Part shown: positions 1 to 11,440 of the stretch, piece after piece
Position numbering within the stretch: position 1 is the first letter of the stretch
Layout of the letters: each line of letters begins with the position of its first letter
Assembly: GCF_963259705.1 (NCBI RefSeq)
Contig: NC_081842.1
Span: 60,338,787-60,402,786, forward strand
Direction: 5' to 3'
DNA: 64,000 nt
From: Myotis daubentonii
Lineage: Eukaryota > Chordata > Mammalia > Chiroptera > Vespertilionidae
Notes under the pieces: generated by a model
What the model saw: only the letters and a program-made list of their open reading frames with translations
Databases searched by the model: none
What the model was told of the DNA's origin: nothing
Program-made: the position numbers and the translations under genes

Positions 1-884
1 AAAGCCAAAAGATTTATGCCTGCTCTGTCCAGAGAACGTCTTGCTAGTGGCTGGAATTCTTGTGTCCATCTGCCAGACACACGTTGCCTGTTTTCCCTAG
101 ATGCTGCTAAAGACTCACAATTGTGTTTTTTTTCCCTTTCCATCTCTTCCTTTTTAATATTCCCTATTAGTCTACAAAGTGCTTCGGTCATTATAGCCTT
201 ACATCGTAATCTAATTGCCAAGATTAGAGCTTATCCTTCATCAGCACATTTTAGATTGGCTTCCTGATGAGATGTTAAGAAAGCAGACACCTTAATCTCA
301 CCAGAAATAGTTTATAAATCATATTTAAAGTAGGTCTCCTCTGTGAAATTAGTTTGCAAATAATGCTACCTCCTATGTGTTGATTCCTGTGCCTATCTCC
401 TAAGTTTAAAGCTATAGCTTACATCGGCAGTTTTTGACATCTATCCTCTTCTTATGCTTCTCTTGTTACACTTTCCACACTCACTGCCTCAAGTCTTTGT
501 TAAAACTACATATGAATTTAGACAAGGGAAGAGGGGCTGGTGGTTGTGTGTTTGGGAGATGACCAGAGTACATTTGTATTGAAGAGGACCTTAGAGGCAC
601 CAATCTGATTCATAAGGGAACTTCTCTTAAAGTTGTGACTATGAAGTAAAAACACTATTGTTGTTTTTTCTAGGCCTCTGGGTTTATTTGAGAGTAACTT
701 CAAGTGGATGTGGCCCTTTTGATTGGCTTCTTTTGTTGTTGCACCACTTTTGATAGTACTGATATAGGTAAAGAAAAAACTTTTCCTCTATCATGGGAAA
801 CAACAGCGATCTGAGTATGATAATAAATGGCATTCGGCATCGGTCTTAGTCTCAGGAAGAAAAAGAGTGATAGGAATATGGTGT

Positions 885-885
<1 letters not shown>
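1..885. other. AT-rich sequence, nothing recognised
   Basis: No repeat family, splice-like exon or coding segment is recognised. Open frames are 83 codons or fewer and lack any known motif. Probably unique or very old decayed sequence. Confidence 0.5.

Positions 886-923
<38 letters not shown>
886..923. repeat. (TTA)n microsatellite
   Basis: About 12 uninterrupted TTA/ATT units. The poly-isoleucine and poly-asparagine frames it creates on the two strands are artefacts of the repeat. Confidence 0.95.
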
Positions 924-924
<1 letters not shown>

Positions 925-1466
925 GAGTGTCCCATCTAAAAGAAGTAACTGCTATATAATTCAAGTAAAGTATTGCCATTTAGGAATGTGGGCCCTGCTA
1001 TCAGTCTTTTCTCTTTTTCTAAAGAAGCCATAAATCCAGACTTTTATGTGAGCTCTCTCAATTCTTTCAGAGTTGGCTCACACTAATGCTTTTTCGTGAC
1101 TTTACAGGATAGTTTGGCATCTATTTTTCAGGAGACATTGACATCCGTTCTATCTTGACTGACTCATTTGGTAGGAACTAGAAGTCCACATGCCATTGCA
1201 GATAAAATAGGGTAAGAGGTTTACAAAAAGGGAGGAGTAGGGGAGATACTGCAATATATAAAGATAATGAGTATTGGTTTTGTTTAAAAAAAGCTTTATT
1301 TTTTACCAAAATACTTATATTTTACCAAACTGAACTCTTGAGATGTCAAAAACATGTATGATAGTGAGAAATTTACAACTTTTAAAAGAAGTGCTATAAC
1401 CTTTAAAACAGGCAATGAAAAAGGAATATTGGAATATAGAACTGTTATAAGTCTAGGAAGACCTGT
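924..1466. other. Unassigned sequence before a SINE
   Basis: AT-rich, with no repeat family or coding segment recognised. Confidence 0.45.
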
Positions 1467-1723
1467 GTTTTTTTTTTTTTCCAATCCTCACCCAAGGATA
1501 TGTTTCTATCGATTTTTGGAGCAAGGAAGAGAGAGAGAGGGGGAGGGAGGGAGGGAGGGAGGGAAAGAGAGAGAGAGAGAGAGAAACATCAATTGGTTGT
1601 CTCCTGTTCACACCCCAACCAGGGATCAAACCTGTAATGTAGGTATGTGCCCTGACCTAATGGAACCTGCAACCTTTTGATGTATGGGACAATGCTCCAA
1701 CCAGCTGATCCACCCATCAGTGC
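1467..1723 (-). repeat. Ves-related SINE, older subtype, antisense
   Basis: Begins on the plus strand with a T run (the A tail of a minus-strand insert), then a GA-rich block, then the decayed reverse complement of the tRNA-like head. A candidate target-site duplication, gaagacc(t/a)gt, flanks it near 1457-1466 and 1725-1734. The long GA block and many mismatches suggest an older copy than those at 5413 or 37640. Confidence 0.75.
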
Positions 1724-1727
1724 AGAA

Positions 1728-2795
1728 GACCAGTTCTTATATAGAATTGATATTCATTATTAGCAAAAATACAAAGAAATGCCCTGTGTGATAAATGACA
1801 AAATTGAAGATACCAGTTACCTGAGATGCAATTTGGGAGGGAGTACCAAAGGGCTTTAATTGTGTTGTTGGTATTTTATTTCTTAAGATGGATGATAGGT
1901 ATATAAATGTGCACTATAATTGTTATAAAATTTTATAAGTCTGAACTATTTCATAATAAGCACATTTTAAAAGAATAAATGTGAGACCCTTTTCAGATCT
2001 GTGAATGGTTTTCTGCCAAACAATTACATTTTCTTTTCAAGGGCAAGAAGGCAAAGGCTCTTAAATTTTTCTTCTCTCACTAAAAATCTCTCAGCCTCTG
2101 ACAGATGACAGGAGTTGTTAAACTGAAAAGTACACTTCAGGTTGGCAGGAACATGGAGGGGTTACCAAAAATGTGCTAGCTGCTATGACTCCAAGCAATT
2201 GGACCTAGACTTTTGTGCCTGGAAGGAACAGAGGAAAAGTAGTATTATATTCATGGAGAAAACTTCATGAATCAGAGTGATTTTTCTCAAGGTCAATGAG
2301 TTATTAAGTGACGGAGCATTGACCTCAAACCTAGGATTTCTGATTCTAAATATTTACTTTCTATATATGCTCTGGGTCAGCTCAATGGTTGAGCTTTCCC
2401 AATGTCTAATAGTGAGAGGTATTTGATGAGGGGGGTCCCAAGATTCCAATCCTAAAAAAATTAATAAAACATCTTTAGTCCCCAAAATAAATTGATAGGG
2501 ATCTATAACCATGACTTCATCAAAACTCTTTCTGGACAATTATCTGCCAGTGACTTATTTTCCCTAATCCCACAGTTTGAGTTCACCAACCTGGGTAGGA
2601 CCATGGATTTGGCCATGCCCCAGACTTGATGATTAATCTTGTTCTTAATCATGGGTGAATTTAAAAAAAAAATAAACCTCACATATGAGAATATCCGCAT
2701 TCTTGCATTATCTGTCTGATTGCTAGTTCTGTCTAACATAGGACCTATGTTATTGTAACTATAAAACTTTCTTTAAATTATTTATATTCATGTTT
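1728..2795. other. Mostly unassigned; possible old L1 3' end near 1850-1975
   Basis: The stretch at about 1850-1975 (AT-rich, ending in an A-rich run near 1975) resembles the 3' ends of ancient LINE-1 families, but I cannot name one. Nothing recognised in the rest. Confidence 0.3.
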
Positions 2796-3030
2796 TAACT
2801 TTCTTTCTCAGCAACATATTTATTTTCTTATTTTGTCATTTGATTCTCATGAGTTTTCCAGACATACAATGATATTATCTGTAGTCAGAAGTTTACCTCA
2901 TTCTTTCCAGTTTTTAGATCTCTATTTTTTCTCTCTCATCCAATTGAATGAGTAATACCTTCAGTGGAATGTTAGCCAGTAGTACTGACAGCAGGTAACC
3001 TTGTCATATTCCTGACTGGCAGGTGCTCCT
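2796..3030 (-). repeat. LINE-1 ORF2 fragment, antisense
   Basis: The plus strand reads as the reverse complement of decayed L1 ORF2, a segment that normally covers reverse-transcriptase sequence. It is interrupted in every frame and non-functional. Confidence 0.55.
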
Positions 3031-3506
3031 CATCAGATCCTAATTAAGATGCTATTCATGTGATGGTGGCCACCCTAGCAACTGGAGGAGGTACATATCT
3101 GTTCCTCTTCACTGAGGGAGAGTGTATGTTAGTGATTCTCCAGCCTTTTGAGGTATTACTGACATATATTATGTAAGTTAAAGGTGTACAAAGTGATTAT
3201 TTGATACACAAATGTATTATGAAATGACTACCACAATAAGGTTAGTTAATACATTTGTCCTCTCACATTATTACAATTTGTGTGTATGTGTGGTAACATT
3301 TAAGGTCTATTCTTTTAACAACTTTCAAGTATGTAATACAGTATTGTTCATTATAGTCACCATGTTGTATATTAGATCCCCAGAACTTATTAATCTTATA
3401 TCTGGAAGCTTGTATCCTTTGACCAACACCTCCCTATCCCTCGCCCCCTCCCCTCCAGTTCATGATAAGCACCATTGTATTCTATTTCTATGAGCTCAAT
3501 ATTTTT

Positions 3507-3721
3507 TAAATATATTCTTATTGATTTCAGAGAGGAAGGGAGAGGGGGAGAGAGAGAAACATCAATGATGAGAGAGAATCATTGATCGGCTGCCTCCTGC
3601 ACACCCCCTACTGGGGTTTGAGCCTGCAACTCAGGCATGTGCCCTTGACCAGAATTGAACCTGGGACCCTTTAGTCCACAGGCCAATGCTCTATCCACTC
3701 ATCCAAACTGGCTAAGGTTAA
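3507..3721 (-). repeat. Ves SINE, antisense
   Basis: Reverse complement of the tRNA-derived Ves structure: AT-rich tail first, GA-rich body, then the B-box and A-box region of the head ending in ccaaactgg. A target-site duplication ctcaatatttttt / ctcaatattttta lies at about 3494-3506 and 3722-3734, so the insertion point inside the host L1 is clear. Confidence 0.9.
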
Positions 3722-3855
3722 CTCAATATTTTTAGATTCCACATGTAAGAATGTAGAGTATTTGTCTTTCTCTGTCTGACTCATTTCACTTAGCATAATG
3801 CCCTCAAGGTCCATCCATGCTGTCATAATGTCAGAATTTACTTCTTTCTTATGGC

Positions 3856-3858
<3 letters not shown>

Positions 3859-3926
<68 letters not shown>
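3859..3926. repeat. (TA)n microsatellite
   Basis: About 34 uninterrupted TA units, ending exactly at the CTAG terminus of the neighbouring Helitron. The host L1 normally has a short TA-rich stretch here, which probably seeded the expansion. Confidence 0.95.
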
Positions 3927-3927
<1 letters not shown>

Positions 3928-3956
3928 TAGAGGCCCAGTGCACGAAATTCGTGCAT

Positions 3957-3973
3957 GGTGTGTGTGTGTATGT

Positions 3974-4016
<43 letters not shown>

Positions 4017-4017
4017 T
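3957..4017. repeat. (TG)n microsatellite inside a Helitron
   Basis: Nearly pure TG units interrupted by a few TA, directly inside the 3' hairpin of the Helitron. It was presumably carried or expanded within the element. Confidence 0.9.
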
Positions 4018-4084
4018 CCCTCAGCCCAGCCTGCACCCCCTCCAATCTGGGACATCCCTCTCATAATCCGGGACTGCTGGCTCC

Positions 4085-4300
4085 CAACCGCTCACCTGCC
4101 TGCCTGCCTGATTGCCCCTAACTGCTTCTGCCTGCCAGCCTGATCACCCCCTAACCACTCCCCTGCCAGCCCAATTGTCCCTAACTGCCTTTTCCTGCAG
4201 GCCTGGTTGCCCCTAATTGCCCTCCCCTGCAGGCCTGGTCATCCCCAACTGCCCTCCTCTGCAGGCCTGGTGGCCCATAACTGTCCTCCCCTGCCAGCCA
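4085..4300. repeat. Cytosine-rich minisatellite inside the Helitron
   Basis: About six imperfect units around the phrase gcctggt(t/c/g)(g/a)cccctaa followed by ctgcc and cccctgc. Unit length varies around 36-42 bp. Such internal tandem arrays are common in non-autonomous Helitrons. Confidence 0.6.
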
Positions 4301-4580
4301 TCTTGTGGTGGCCATCTTGTGTCCACATGGGGGCGGCCATCTTTGTGTGTTGGAGTGATGGTCAATTTGCATATCACTCTTTTATTAGATAGGTTAATTT
4401 TATATATCTCACAGCTTCTTTAATTATTGATTCATCACTGCACACTAAGATGTTTCCATACCCTGGCTATTGTGAATAATACTACAATGAACATGAAAGT
4501 GCAGATAGTCTTCAAGATGGTGATTTAGTTTTCTTCAAATATACAACCATAGGCAGAATTGCTGGATTATATGGTCAGGT

Positions 4581-5397
4581 TCCCATTAGCAAGGAAGAAA
4601 TAAGAATGAATTTAGAGCAGACAACTAATGGTGTTTGCCTTAAATAGACAATTTGAAATAATGTTGTCTGAATTCCTTTAGCAAATGTGAGACAGAGATC
4701 TAATAATTTCTTAGGAATAAAAGAAATATAAAACCATAATAAATTATGAATACCACTTTCTTCCTACCCACTCTTGTCCATGGCATAATTAATTTCAGTA
4801 AAAATCAATTGTATAATTTCTATTAGTTGAGGAAGATCCATGAAATATGAAAACATTAGGCTTTCTATTTACACAGAAAATATTTTAGTATATGATCTCT
4901 CTTTCTCTTCTCTCTCTTCTCTCTTTATCTTTCCCCAGCACTCTAAAAATTCATTCATGATATCATTTCCAGAGACCACTGTTAAGAGAAAGCATGATGA
5001 TCAGTTAACACACACACTCAAATAACTTGGCCAAATATAGAGATCCAGTTTATCCAAGAAGTACAAATTGCTTTATATTAATGTTAGAGAGAAGACAGGT
5101 TTCTTTCTCTTAGCAACATTTTTCTCATAAGTAGATGACTATTGTTTTATGGTCCTATAACAAAGTGTTCCAAACATTATTGAACATGTCAACTGCCACT
5201 TTGAACAGGCTTGAAATGCCTGGGGCTCTGAAAACTGATAAGAAACATCAGAACCTATTTCAGCTTTTCAAAAGCTTCTTGACACTCCAGGGAAAGATAT
5301 CCTTATCATGGTTGCCTCTTCTAAGTAAAATCAAAAAGCAGACCAGCTACAGCGCCAGAGTGAGATGCTCGTATTAATGTTCTTGCTCCCAACATGA
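4581..5397. other. Unassigned sequence
   Basis: No repeat or coding segment recognised. Contains a short pyrimidine-rich CT stretch near 4895-4935. Confidence 0.45.
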
Positions 5398-5412
5398 GGA
5401 TTTTTGTCTCTT

Positions 5413-5659
5413 TTTTTTTTTTTAACAAATTTATTTATTTATTTTTTTAATATATTTTATTGATTTTTTACAGAGAGGAAGGGAGAGAGATAGAGAGTTA
5501 GAAACATCGATGAGAGAGAAACATCGATCAGCTGCCTCCTGCACATCTCCCACTGGGGATGTGCCCGCAACCCAGGTACATGCCCTTGACCGGAATCGAA
5601 CCCGGGACCCTTCAGTCCGCAGGCCAACGCTCTATCCACTGAGCCAAACTGGTTTTGGC
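5413..5659 (-). repeat. Ves SINE, antisense, young
   Basis: Good match throughout: T-rich/TTTATT tail, GA-rich body, then the reverse complement of the tRNA-like head with an intact B box (cgaacccggga on plus). A perfect 15-bp target-site duplication, ggatttttgtctctt, lies at 5398-5412 and 5660-5674, so the insertion is young and complete. Confidence 0.95.
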
Positions 5660-5832
5660 GGATTTTTGTCTCTTAAAGTTATTTGCTTGCATGGATGTAA
5701 GAATGTTCCAGTTTTTCATGGTTTCCTCTCTGTTATGAAAAGGAATTAAGTGAACTTTTCCAAATTTAATCTTATATGTTTAACTTTTAAAAACTCAAAT
5801 TTGAATCTTGTAAGCTTCAATATAAAGTAAGC

Positions 5833-6165
5833 AAAATAAGCCAGTCAGAGAGAAATAAGTGTCACATGATCTCACTCATATGTGGAGTCTAGTGAACAAA
5901 ATAAACTGATGAACTAAATAGATCCAGTGACATGGAAGCATGGTAGACTGATGAATCTCGGAAGGTGTGGGGGGAGAGATTAACCAAAGAACTTATATGT
6001 ATCTATGCATGATCCATGAACACAGACAACAGGACAATAGTGTGGTGAAGGCTAGGGGTAGGGGGGGCAATGTGTGAGAGTGGGGTAGAGTGGGGTCAGT
6101 GGGGGAATAAAGAAGGGACATCTGTAATATTTTCAACAATGAAGATAAATTTAAAAAATAAATAA
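5833..6165 (+). repeat. Young LINE-1 3' UTR, 5'-truncated
   Basis: Starts at the ORF2/3' UTR junction (aataagccagtcagag), runs through the bat L1 3' UTR with G-rich stretches, and ends in acaatgaagataaattt plus an A-rich tail. No coding capacity. The same UTR is seen at 9900-10247, 37110-37366 and 62598-62860. Confidence 0.85.
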
Positions 6166-6179
6166 AGCCCATTACTTTA

Positions 6180-7235
6180 ACATTCAACACATATTTTTGG
6201 TTTGTTTATGCATTGTGTACATACCCTGTAGTAAGAACTGAGACACAATAGTGAATAAAATAATGGTCTCTGTCCTTACTGAGCTTACAGCAGAATGGAG
6301 AAGACAGATATTGTCAATCAAAGAAGGTTTCTCTGGAAAATTTAAAACTAAGCTATGATTTAGTGTTGCTTAAGGAAAGTAATGCCAGCTGCTGAACCAA
6401 AGACACCTCAATTTTTCAGCAGCTTAAACACTAATGAATTACTTCTTGCTCATGTCACAGTCAAATGAAAGCCTCAGGCACCTTCATCTTAGACCTCTGT
6501 CCTTCTCAAAGTCCTCGGAATCCTTCCCAGTCAGGTGGTGGATGGAGAAAGAGGGCAAGCTTTACTTGTGGGGAAGTTTTATGGACCAGGCCTGAGAGTA
6601 ACACATCACTTCTACCACATTTTATTTAGTTACACGGTCACACCTAACTGCAAAGGAGGCTAGAAAATATAATCCATGTGCCAAGAATGAAGAAGGAAAA
6701 GTGGACACCGGTGAGCACAAATAGTGTCTGACTAAACCTGAAGGGCAAGTAGCAGCAAGCCATGAAAGTTGAAGGGGCAGAGAGGTAGAAGAGAGGTCAT
6801 GAAGAATGTTATGGGCAGAGAGAACATAAAGTGAAAGACTGAGAGGTGAGAAAACATGGTATTTGGGAGATGAAAGTTGTCCAGTGGGGCTGGAATATGG
6901 AATTCAAATTGGTGAAGTGAATGATAAGGCGGTCATAAAAATCTTTGTAGACCATTTCAAGGAATATGGGTTTTATCCCAAGAGAACTAGGGCTCCATTT
7001 AAGGTTTTAACTAGGGAAGTGAAATGATCAGGTTAAATATTTTAAAAAACCATAACTCCATAGTATGGAAAAGACATTGGACAAACGAGGGAAAATAAGA
7101 CTGAAGGCCAATTAAGAAGCTGTTTAAATAATCCAGGTGATGGGCCCTAATCCAGGACAATGGCACTAATAGGTCTAGAAAGAAAATGTGGATTGATTTG
7201 GGAGATATTTAGGAGGCAGGATTGAAACAGTGTGA
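6180..7235 (-). repeat. LINE-2 (L2), antisense, decayed
   Basis: The plus strand reads as the reverse complement of L2: an inverted ATTGTGTAC-type 3' end, then phrases such as ctgtccttactgagcttacag and cctgaagggcaag...gcagagagg, continuing to the region near 7130. Divergence is high, as expected for L2. The left part is the surer half. Confidence 0.55.
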
Positions 7236-8480
7236 TTTCTGATTGGTGTTCCATGCAGCTTCAACCTGCAATGTTTCAGATATGTTTCTGTATTTTAGCT
7301 AGGTATACTTACTGGTTCATCTAGGTAAGCCAGAAAAAACACTCCCAGTTCATATGACAACACAATTGTCAGACTTTGGAATGAGGTTAAGGTATCCCCA
7401 ACTCAGAGAGCAAGATATAATACCAATATATCCATTTAGAATTATAAATGCAGTTGCAGATTTATTTCTCATCCAAGGCTACTTGCCTGAAATTATTACA
7501 TAAACCAATAACTGAGATGAATGAAGAAATCCTCAATTGACTCTGGGCATCTGATACCCTATTATTCCCATTTCATAGCCTTCTAAAAATTACAGGATTG
7601 ACCAAATTGAAACAATTTTCTGCTTTATCATGAATCAGGTTATGTCTTGGTTTGCGGTGAATGTTTAATTTTGACATTGGCTGAAGAAGTTGGGGACATC
7701 TTAGATGAGAAGCAAGAGGTGCCAATACCTTGCTGTGTAAAGGCCTTTCCAGCATATTTCAGGACATATTTGTTTGGCAGAATCCAAGACTGTGTTCTGG
7801 GACCTACTACCTGAATACATTCTGTTTTTGCAATATCAAATCACAAAGATGCTGTTTGCCAAGACTCACACTGTTGTCCACCTGGCCAGGCTTGACCACT
7901 TTAAGAATTGAAAATAGCAGGCAGAAGGTCCTGGCTGACATTGTGAAAATTAGGCCAAGCCCACAAGCTCATGTTTAGAAGCAATTGCTGGCTGGATTCT
8001 GAAGTCTCACCATGTGTCCCCTACTCTGCTCCTGATCAGTGATCCTGAGTGATGTCATGCTGTTCTGGCTCTATTTCTTCATCCCTCTCTCCATTAAACA
8101 TATCCAGTTCCTTAATTCCTCATCAATCCTATTTACTTCCTTGTACATCACAGGTGTTCTGGTGCCACATTCGACCTTCAACCTGTCTGAACCTGGCATC
8201 TGGCTCCTCCCCAGGAAATAGGTATGTATTTCTTCTAGTACTCTACTTTCATTCTGGAGCTTCCTGCTCTTTGGAGAGTCTGTGCCTTATAACTGCTGTT
8301 GTAGCCTCACTCAGACATCACAGTTCTGCTCTGCAACTAGAATTATCCATTGGATCCCATCTGTCCCTTCAAGGTGATACCACTTGCTTTCTAGTCCTGT
8401 AAAATATGGTCATAGTGCTGGCCTCTTTTTTTTCTTTATATTTGTAATTGACTAATGACAATTACTCCTGTTTCTGAATA
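7236..8480. other. Unassigned sequence
   Basis: No repeat family or exon recognised with confidence. Open frames up to 117 codons near 8049-8402 have no known motif and no codon-like conservation cue. Confidence 0.4.
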
Positions 8481-8494
8481 AAAGTCTGTTACTC

Positions 8495-9563
8495 CACATC
8501 CTTGCCAGCACTTGTGGTTTGTTGATTTGTTGATGATAGCCATTCTGACAGGTGTGAGATGATACCTCATTGTTGTTTTGATTTGCATCCCTCCAATGAT
8601 TAGTGACTTTGAGCATGTTTTCAAATGTCTCTCTGCCTTCTGTACGACTTCTTTCAAAAAGTGTCTATTTAGGTCCTTTGCCCATTTTTTTATTAGATTG
8701 TTTATCTTTATTTTGTTAAGTTGTATGAGTTCCCTGTAAATTTTGGAGATTAAACCCTTATCTGAAATAGCATTGGCAAATATGTTCTCCCATGCAGTGG
8801 GCTTTCTTGTTGTTTTGTTGATGGTTTCTTTTGCTGTGCAGAAGCTTTTTATTTTGATGTAGTCCCATTTGTCTATTTTCTCCTTAGTTTCCATTACCCT
8901 AGACAGGGGTGGGCAAACTTTTTGACTCGAGGGCCACAATGGGTTCTTAAACTGGACCGGAGGGCCGGAACAAAACCATGGATGGAGTGTTTGTGTGAAC
9001 TAATATAAATTCAAAGTAAACATCATTACATAAAAGGGTACGGTCTTTTTTTTTTTTTTTTTAGTTTTATTCATTTCAAATCGGCCGGATCCGGCCCGCG
9101 GGCCGTAGTTTGCCCACGGCTGCCCTAGGAGCTGTATTGGTGAAGAAATTGCTTTGGCATATGTCTGATATTTTGCTGCCTATGGAGTCTTCTAAGATTT
9201 TTATGGTTTCCCATCTTACACTTAAGTCCTTTAACCATTTTGAGTTTGTTTTTGTGTATGGTGTAAGTTGGTGATCTAGTTTATTTTTTCTTTTTTTGCA
9301 TTTTCTGACCAAATTTCCCGGCACCATTTATTGAAGAGACGGTCTTGACTTCATTGTATACTCTTGCCTCCTTTGTCAAATATTAATTGACCATAATGGC
9401 TTGCATCTATGTCTGGGTTCTCTGTTCTGTTCCATTGGTCTATATGTCTGTTCTTGTGCCAGTACTAGGCAGTTTTGAGAACCATGCCTTTGTAATATAG
9501 CTTGGTATCTGGTATTGTGATCCCTCCAACTTTGGTCTTCTTTCTAAGGATTGCTGTGGCTAG
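8495..9563 (-). pseudogene. L1 ORF2 fragment, inverted arm
   Basis: Carries ORF2 downstream of the reverse-transcriptase domain. Frames on minus show [35 protein letters not shown] and [13 protein letters not shown]. It is split by the hAT insertion and has no intact frame beyond about 150 codons. Non-functional. Confidence 0.85.
8904..9122. mobile_element. Non-autonomous hAT element (219 bp)
   Basis: Terminal inverted repeats caggggtgggcaaact at the left and agtttgcccacggctg at the right. The body has ggagggccgg, a T run, and ggccggatccggcccg. It sits in antisense L1. The flank ccctaga at the left and ccctagga at the right fits an 8-bp hAT duplication with one base lost. No transposase; it must have been moved in trans. 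Confidence 0.88.
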
Positions 9564-10261
9564 TCAGAACCCTCGTCCACTGCTGGTGGGAATGCAGACT
9601 GGTGCAGCCACTATGGAAAACAGTATGGAGTTTCTTCAAAATGTTAAAAATGGAACTTCCATTTGACCCAGTAATCCCACTTCTAGGAATATATACCAAG
9701 AAACCAGAAACACCGATTAGAAAGGATATATGCACCCCTATGCTCATAGTAGTACAATTTACAATAGCTAAGATTTAGAAACAGCCTGAGTGCCCATCAG
9801 CAGATGAATGGATCAAAAACAGTGGTACATCTACACAATGAAATACTATGCTGGTATAAGAAAGAAGGAATTCTTACCATTTGCAACAGCATGGATGGAA
9901 CTGGAGAGCATTATGCTAAGCGAAATAAGCCAGTTGGAAAAAGATAAATATCACATGATCTCACTCATATGTGGGATATAATGCTCAACATAAACTGATG
10001 AACAAGAATAGATCCAGAGACAAGGTGGCACTGAGCAGATTGTCCAACCTCGGGGAGAAGGCAGGGGAGGGGAGCGGAGGGGGATTAGAGATCAACCAAA
10101 GGATTTGTATGCATGCATATTAGCATAACCAATGGACACAGATACTGGGGCAGTTGGGGGCTTGCCCTTGGGGGTGGAAGTGGTGGCGGGGCCGGGGGTG
10201 GGAGGGTAATCGGAAAAAATGAACATATAATACTTTAAACAATAAAAAAAGTCTATTACTC

Positions 10262-11164
10262 ATGTTCTTTGGTTCTATCATTAGAAATACATTTTGAGTC
10301 TCAAAATATATTTAAAGTTGATTTTTATCCATCATTTAGTTGGCAAATATCTAACAAAACTGCATGATTTTATTCAGATGTTAAATACCATGGTTTTAAA
10401 ATATTCTGGAATTTGTAGCTCTGCAATTAAACTGAAAAAATACAGCCTTAAGTTTGTTCCTTTTTTCTAAGTACATTAAGATCATCAATAACTATTGCTG
10501 TTTCTTGAAGTTTTTTTTAAACTCTCAAAGGAACTTTCTACTTCATCCTATCAAGTTTTACTACAGGGTTTTAATGTGCCTTCGGCATTCTTTGCATTCT
10601 TTTTGTTCCCTTGCTTCTTTTTTGAACAGAAGACATTTTTTAAAAATAATTTTTTTAATAAATAACTTTTTGTTATGAGTAGTGTTTGGATGTTTTGTAA
10701 CTTCTAGTGTTTTAAAGATCTCTGTGAAGCTTTCAACTTTATGATGATGTGATGACAGGAGGAAGCAGAGTTAGGCCATGAGATACAGAGTCCTTAGAAG
10801 GAAAGAACTACACGCCTGTGATCTCGCAGATAGCTTCCAAGTTACTTACATTAGTATCCAATAAAGGTTCTCTGTCTACAGAAGGTGAACACATATTTGA
10901 CAATTAACTCAACATGCAGGTATTGTCCTCTTCTATTTCAGGGTCGTCCCCCCCACACACACACACACAAAAATTATTGGACACACTTTTGACAGTATAA
11001 TGACTCTTTATTCCTGAATAGCCAATAAGTACTCTGAGACACAGTGCCTCGCTGATTCTTCCTATCAAGATCCCATTACCTGTGTATAGCCTGATTCCAA
11101 AAGGAGTCTTGATTAAAGATAACATGTGGTGGACAAATGAAACAGTAGTCTTAAGAATTTTAAA
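10262..11164. other. Unassigned AT-rich sequence
   Basis: Nothing recognised apart from a short (CA)n run at about 10952-10970. An AT-rich block near 10617-10690 has no repeat assignment. Confidence 0.45.
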
Positions 11165-11400
11165 TGCCCTAGCAATAGCTACCACTTATTGAGTACCTAA
11201 TATTGAGCATTCTGTTAGGCGCATTTACAGATAATATTACTAATCCTTGGATATTCCTTGTAATTTCCCTGTTGTAGATAAGGAAAAATGGAAGCTCTGA
11301 AAGGTTAAGTGACTTATTGAAAGTCATAGAGCAAGGAAGTGCCCAAACCAGACTTCATTGTATACTCTTGCCTCCTTGTCAGTGATAATCTTTCAACTTC
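11165..11400 (-). repeat. MIR SINE, antisense, with a foreign L1-like patch
   Basis: Decayed reverse-complement MIR: taccacttattgagtacc..., gataaggaaaaatgg...gaaaggttaagtgactt. From 11351 to about 11380 the text changes to a near-identical copy of the L1 segment at 9348-9378. Confidence 0.65.
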
Positions 11401-11440
11401 TTTATAGATCAGGAAAAGTCATATTTTATTACTTTAGATT

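Larger units (their letters stand above)
3927..4394 (-). mobile_element. HeliBat-type non-autonomous Helitron
   Basis: Minus orientation. The 3' terminus reads on plus as ctagaggcccagtgcacg, with a hairpin made by gtgcacgaa/ttcgtgcat. The 5' terminal region appears at the right as tttgcatat...cttttattagatagg. Insertion is between A and T with no duplication, as expected for Helitrons. It codes for no Rep/helicase protein. Internally it has a (TG)n tract at 3957-4017 and a cytosine-rich array of imperfect units of roughly 36-42 bp at about 4085-4300. Confidence 0.9.
3128..4580 (-). repeat. Old LINE-1 3' end, antisense, carrying three later inserts
   Basis: The plus strand matches the reverse complement of an L1MA/L1MB-like 3' UTR and the ORF2 end. 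It is interrupted by a Ves SINE at 3507-3721, a (TA)n expansion at 3859-3926 and a Helitron at 3927-4394. L1 text resumes on the far side of each insert, for example after 4395 at the segment beginning tatatatctcacagcttc. The L1 is therefore the oldest of the four. Confidence 0.8.
8495..10247 (+). repeat. Twin-primed (5'-inverted) LINE-1 insertion
   Basis: The L1 is in two parts. 8495-9563 is antisense ORF2 sequence; its conceptual protein on minus includes [10 protein letters not shown] and ends KCWQGCG. 9564-10247 is sense: it begins [17 protein letters not shown], passes the ORF2 end and 3' UTR, and finishes with AATAAA-like sequence and an A run. In L1 ORF2 the second part follows the first directly, which is the signature of 5' inversion by twin priming. 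A target-site duplication aaagtct(g/a)ttactc at 8481-8494 and 10248-10261 brackets the whole. A hAT element sits at 8904-9122. Confidence 0.92.

Noticed and set aside
3798..4121. Frames with poly-YI and poly-CV residues
   Set aside because: They are translations of (TA)n and (TG)n tracts.
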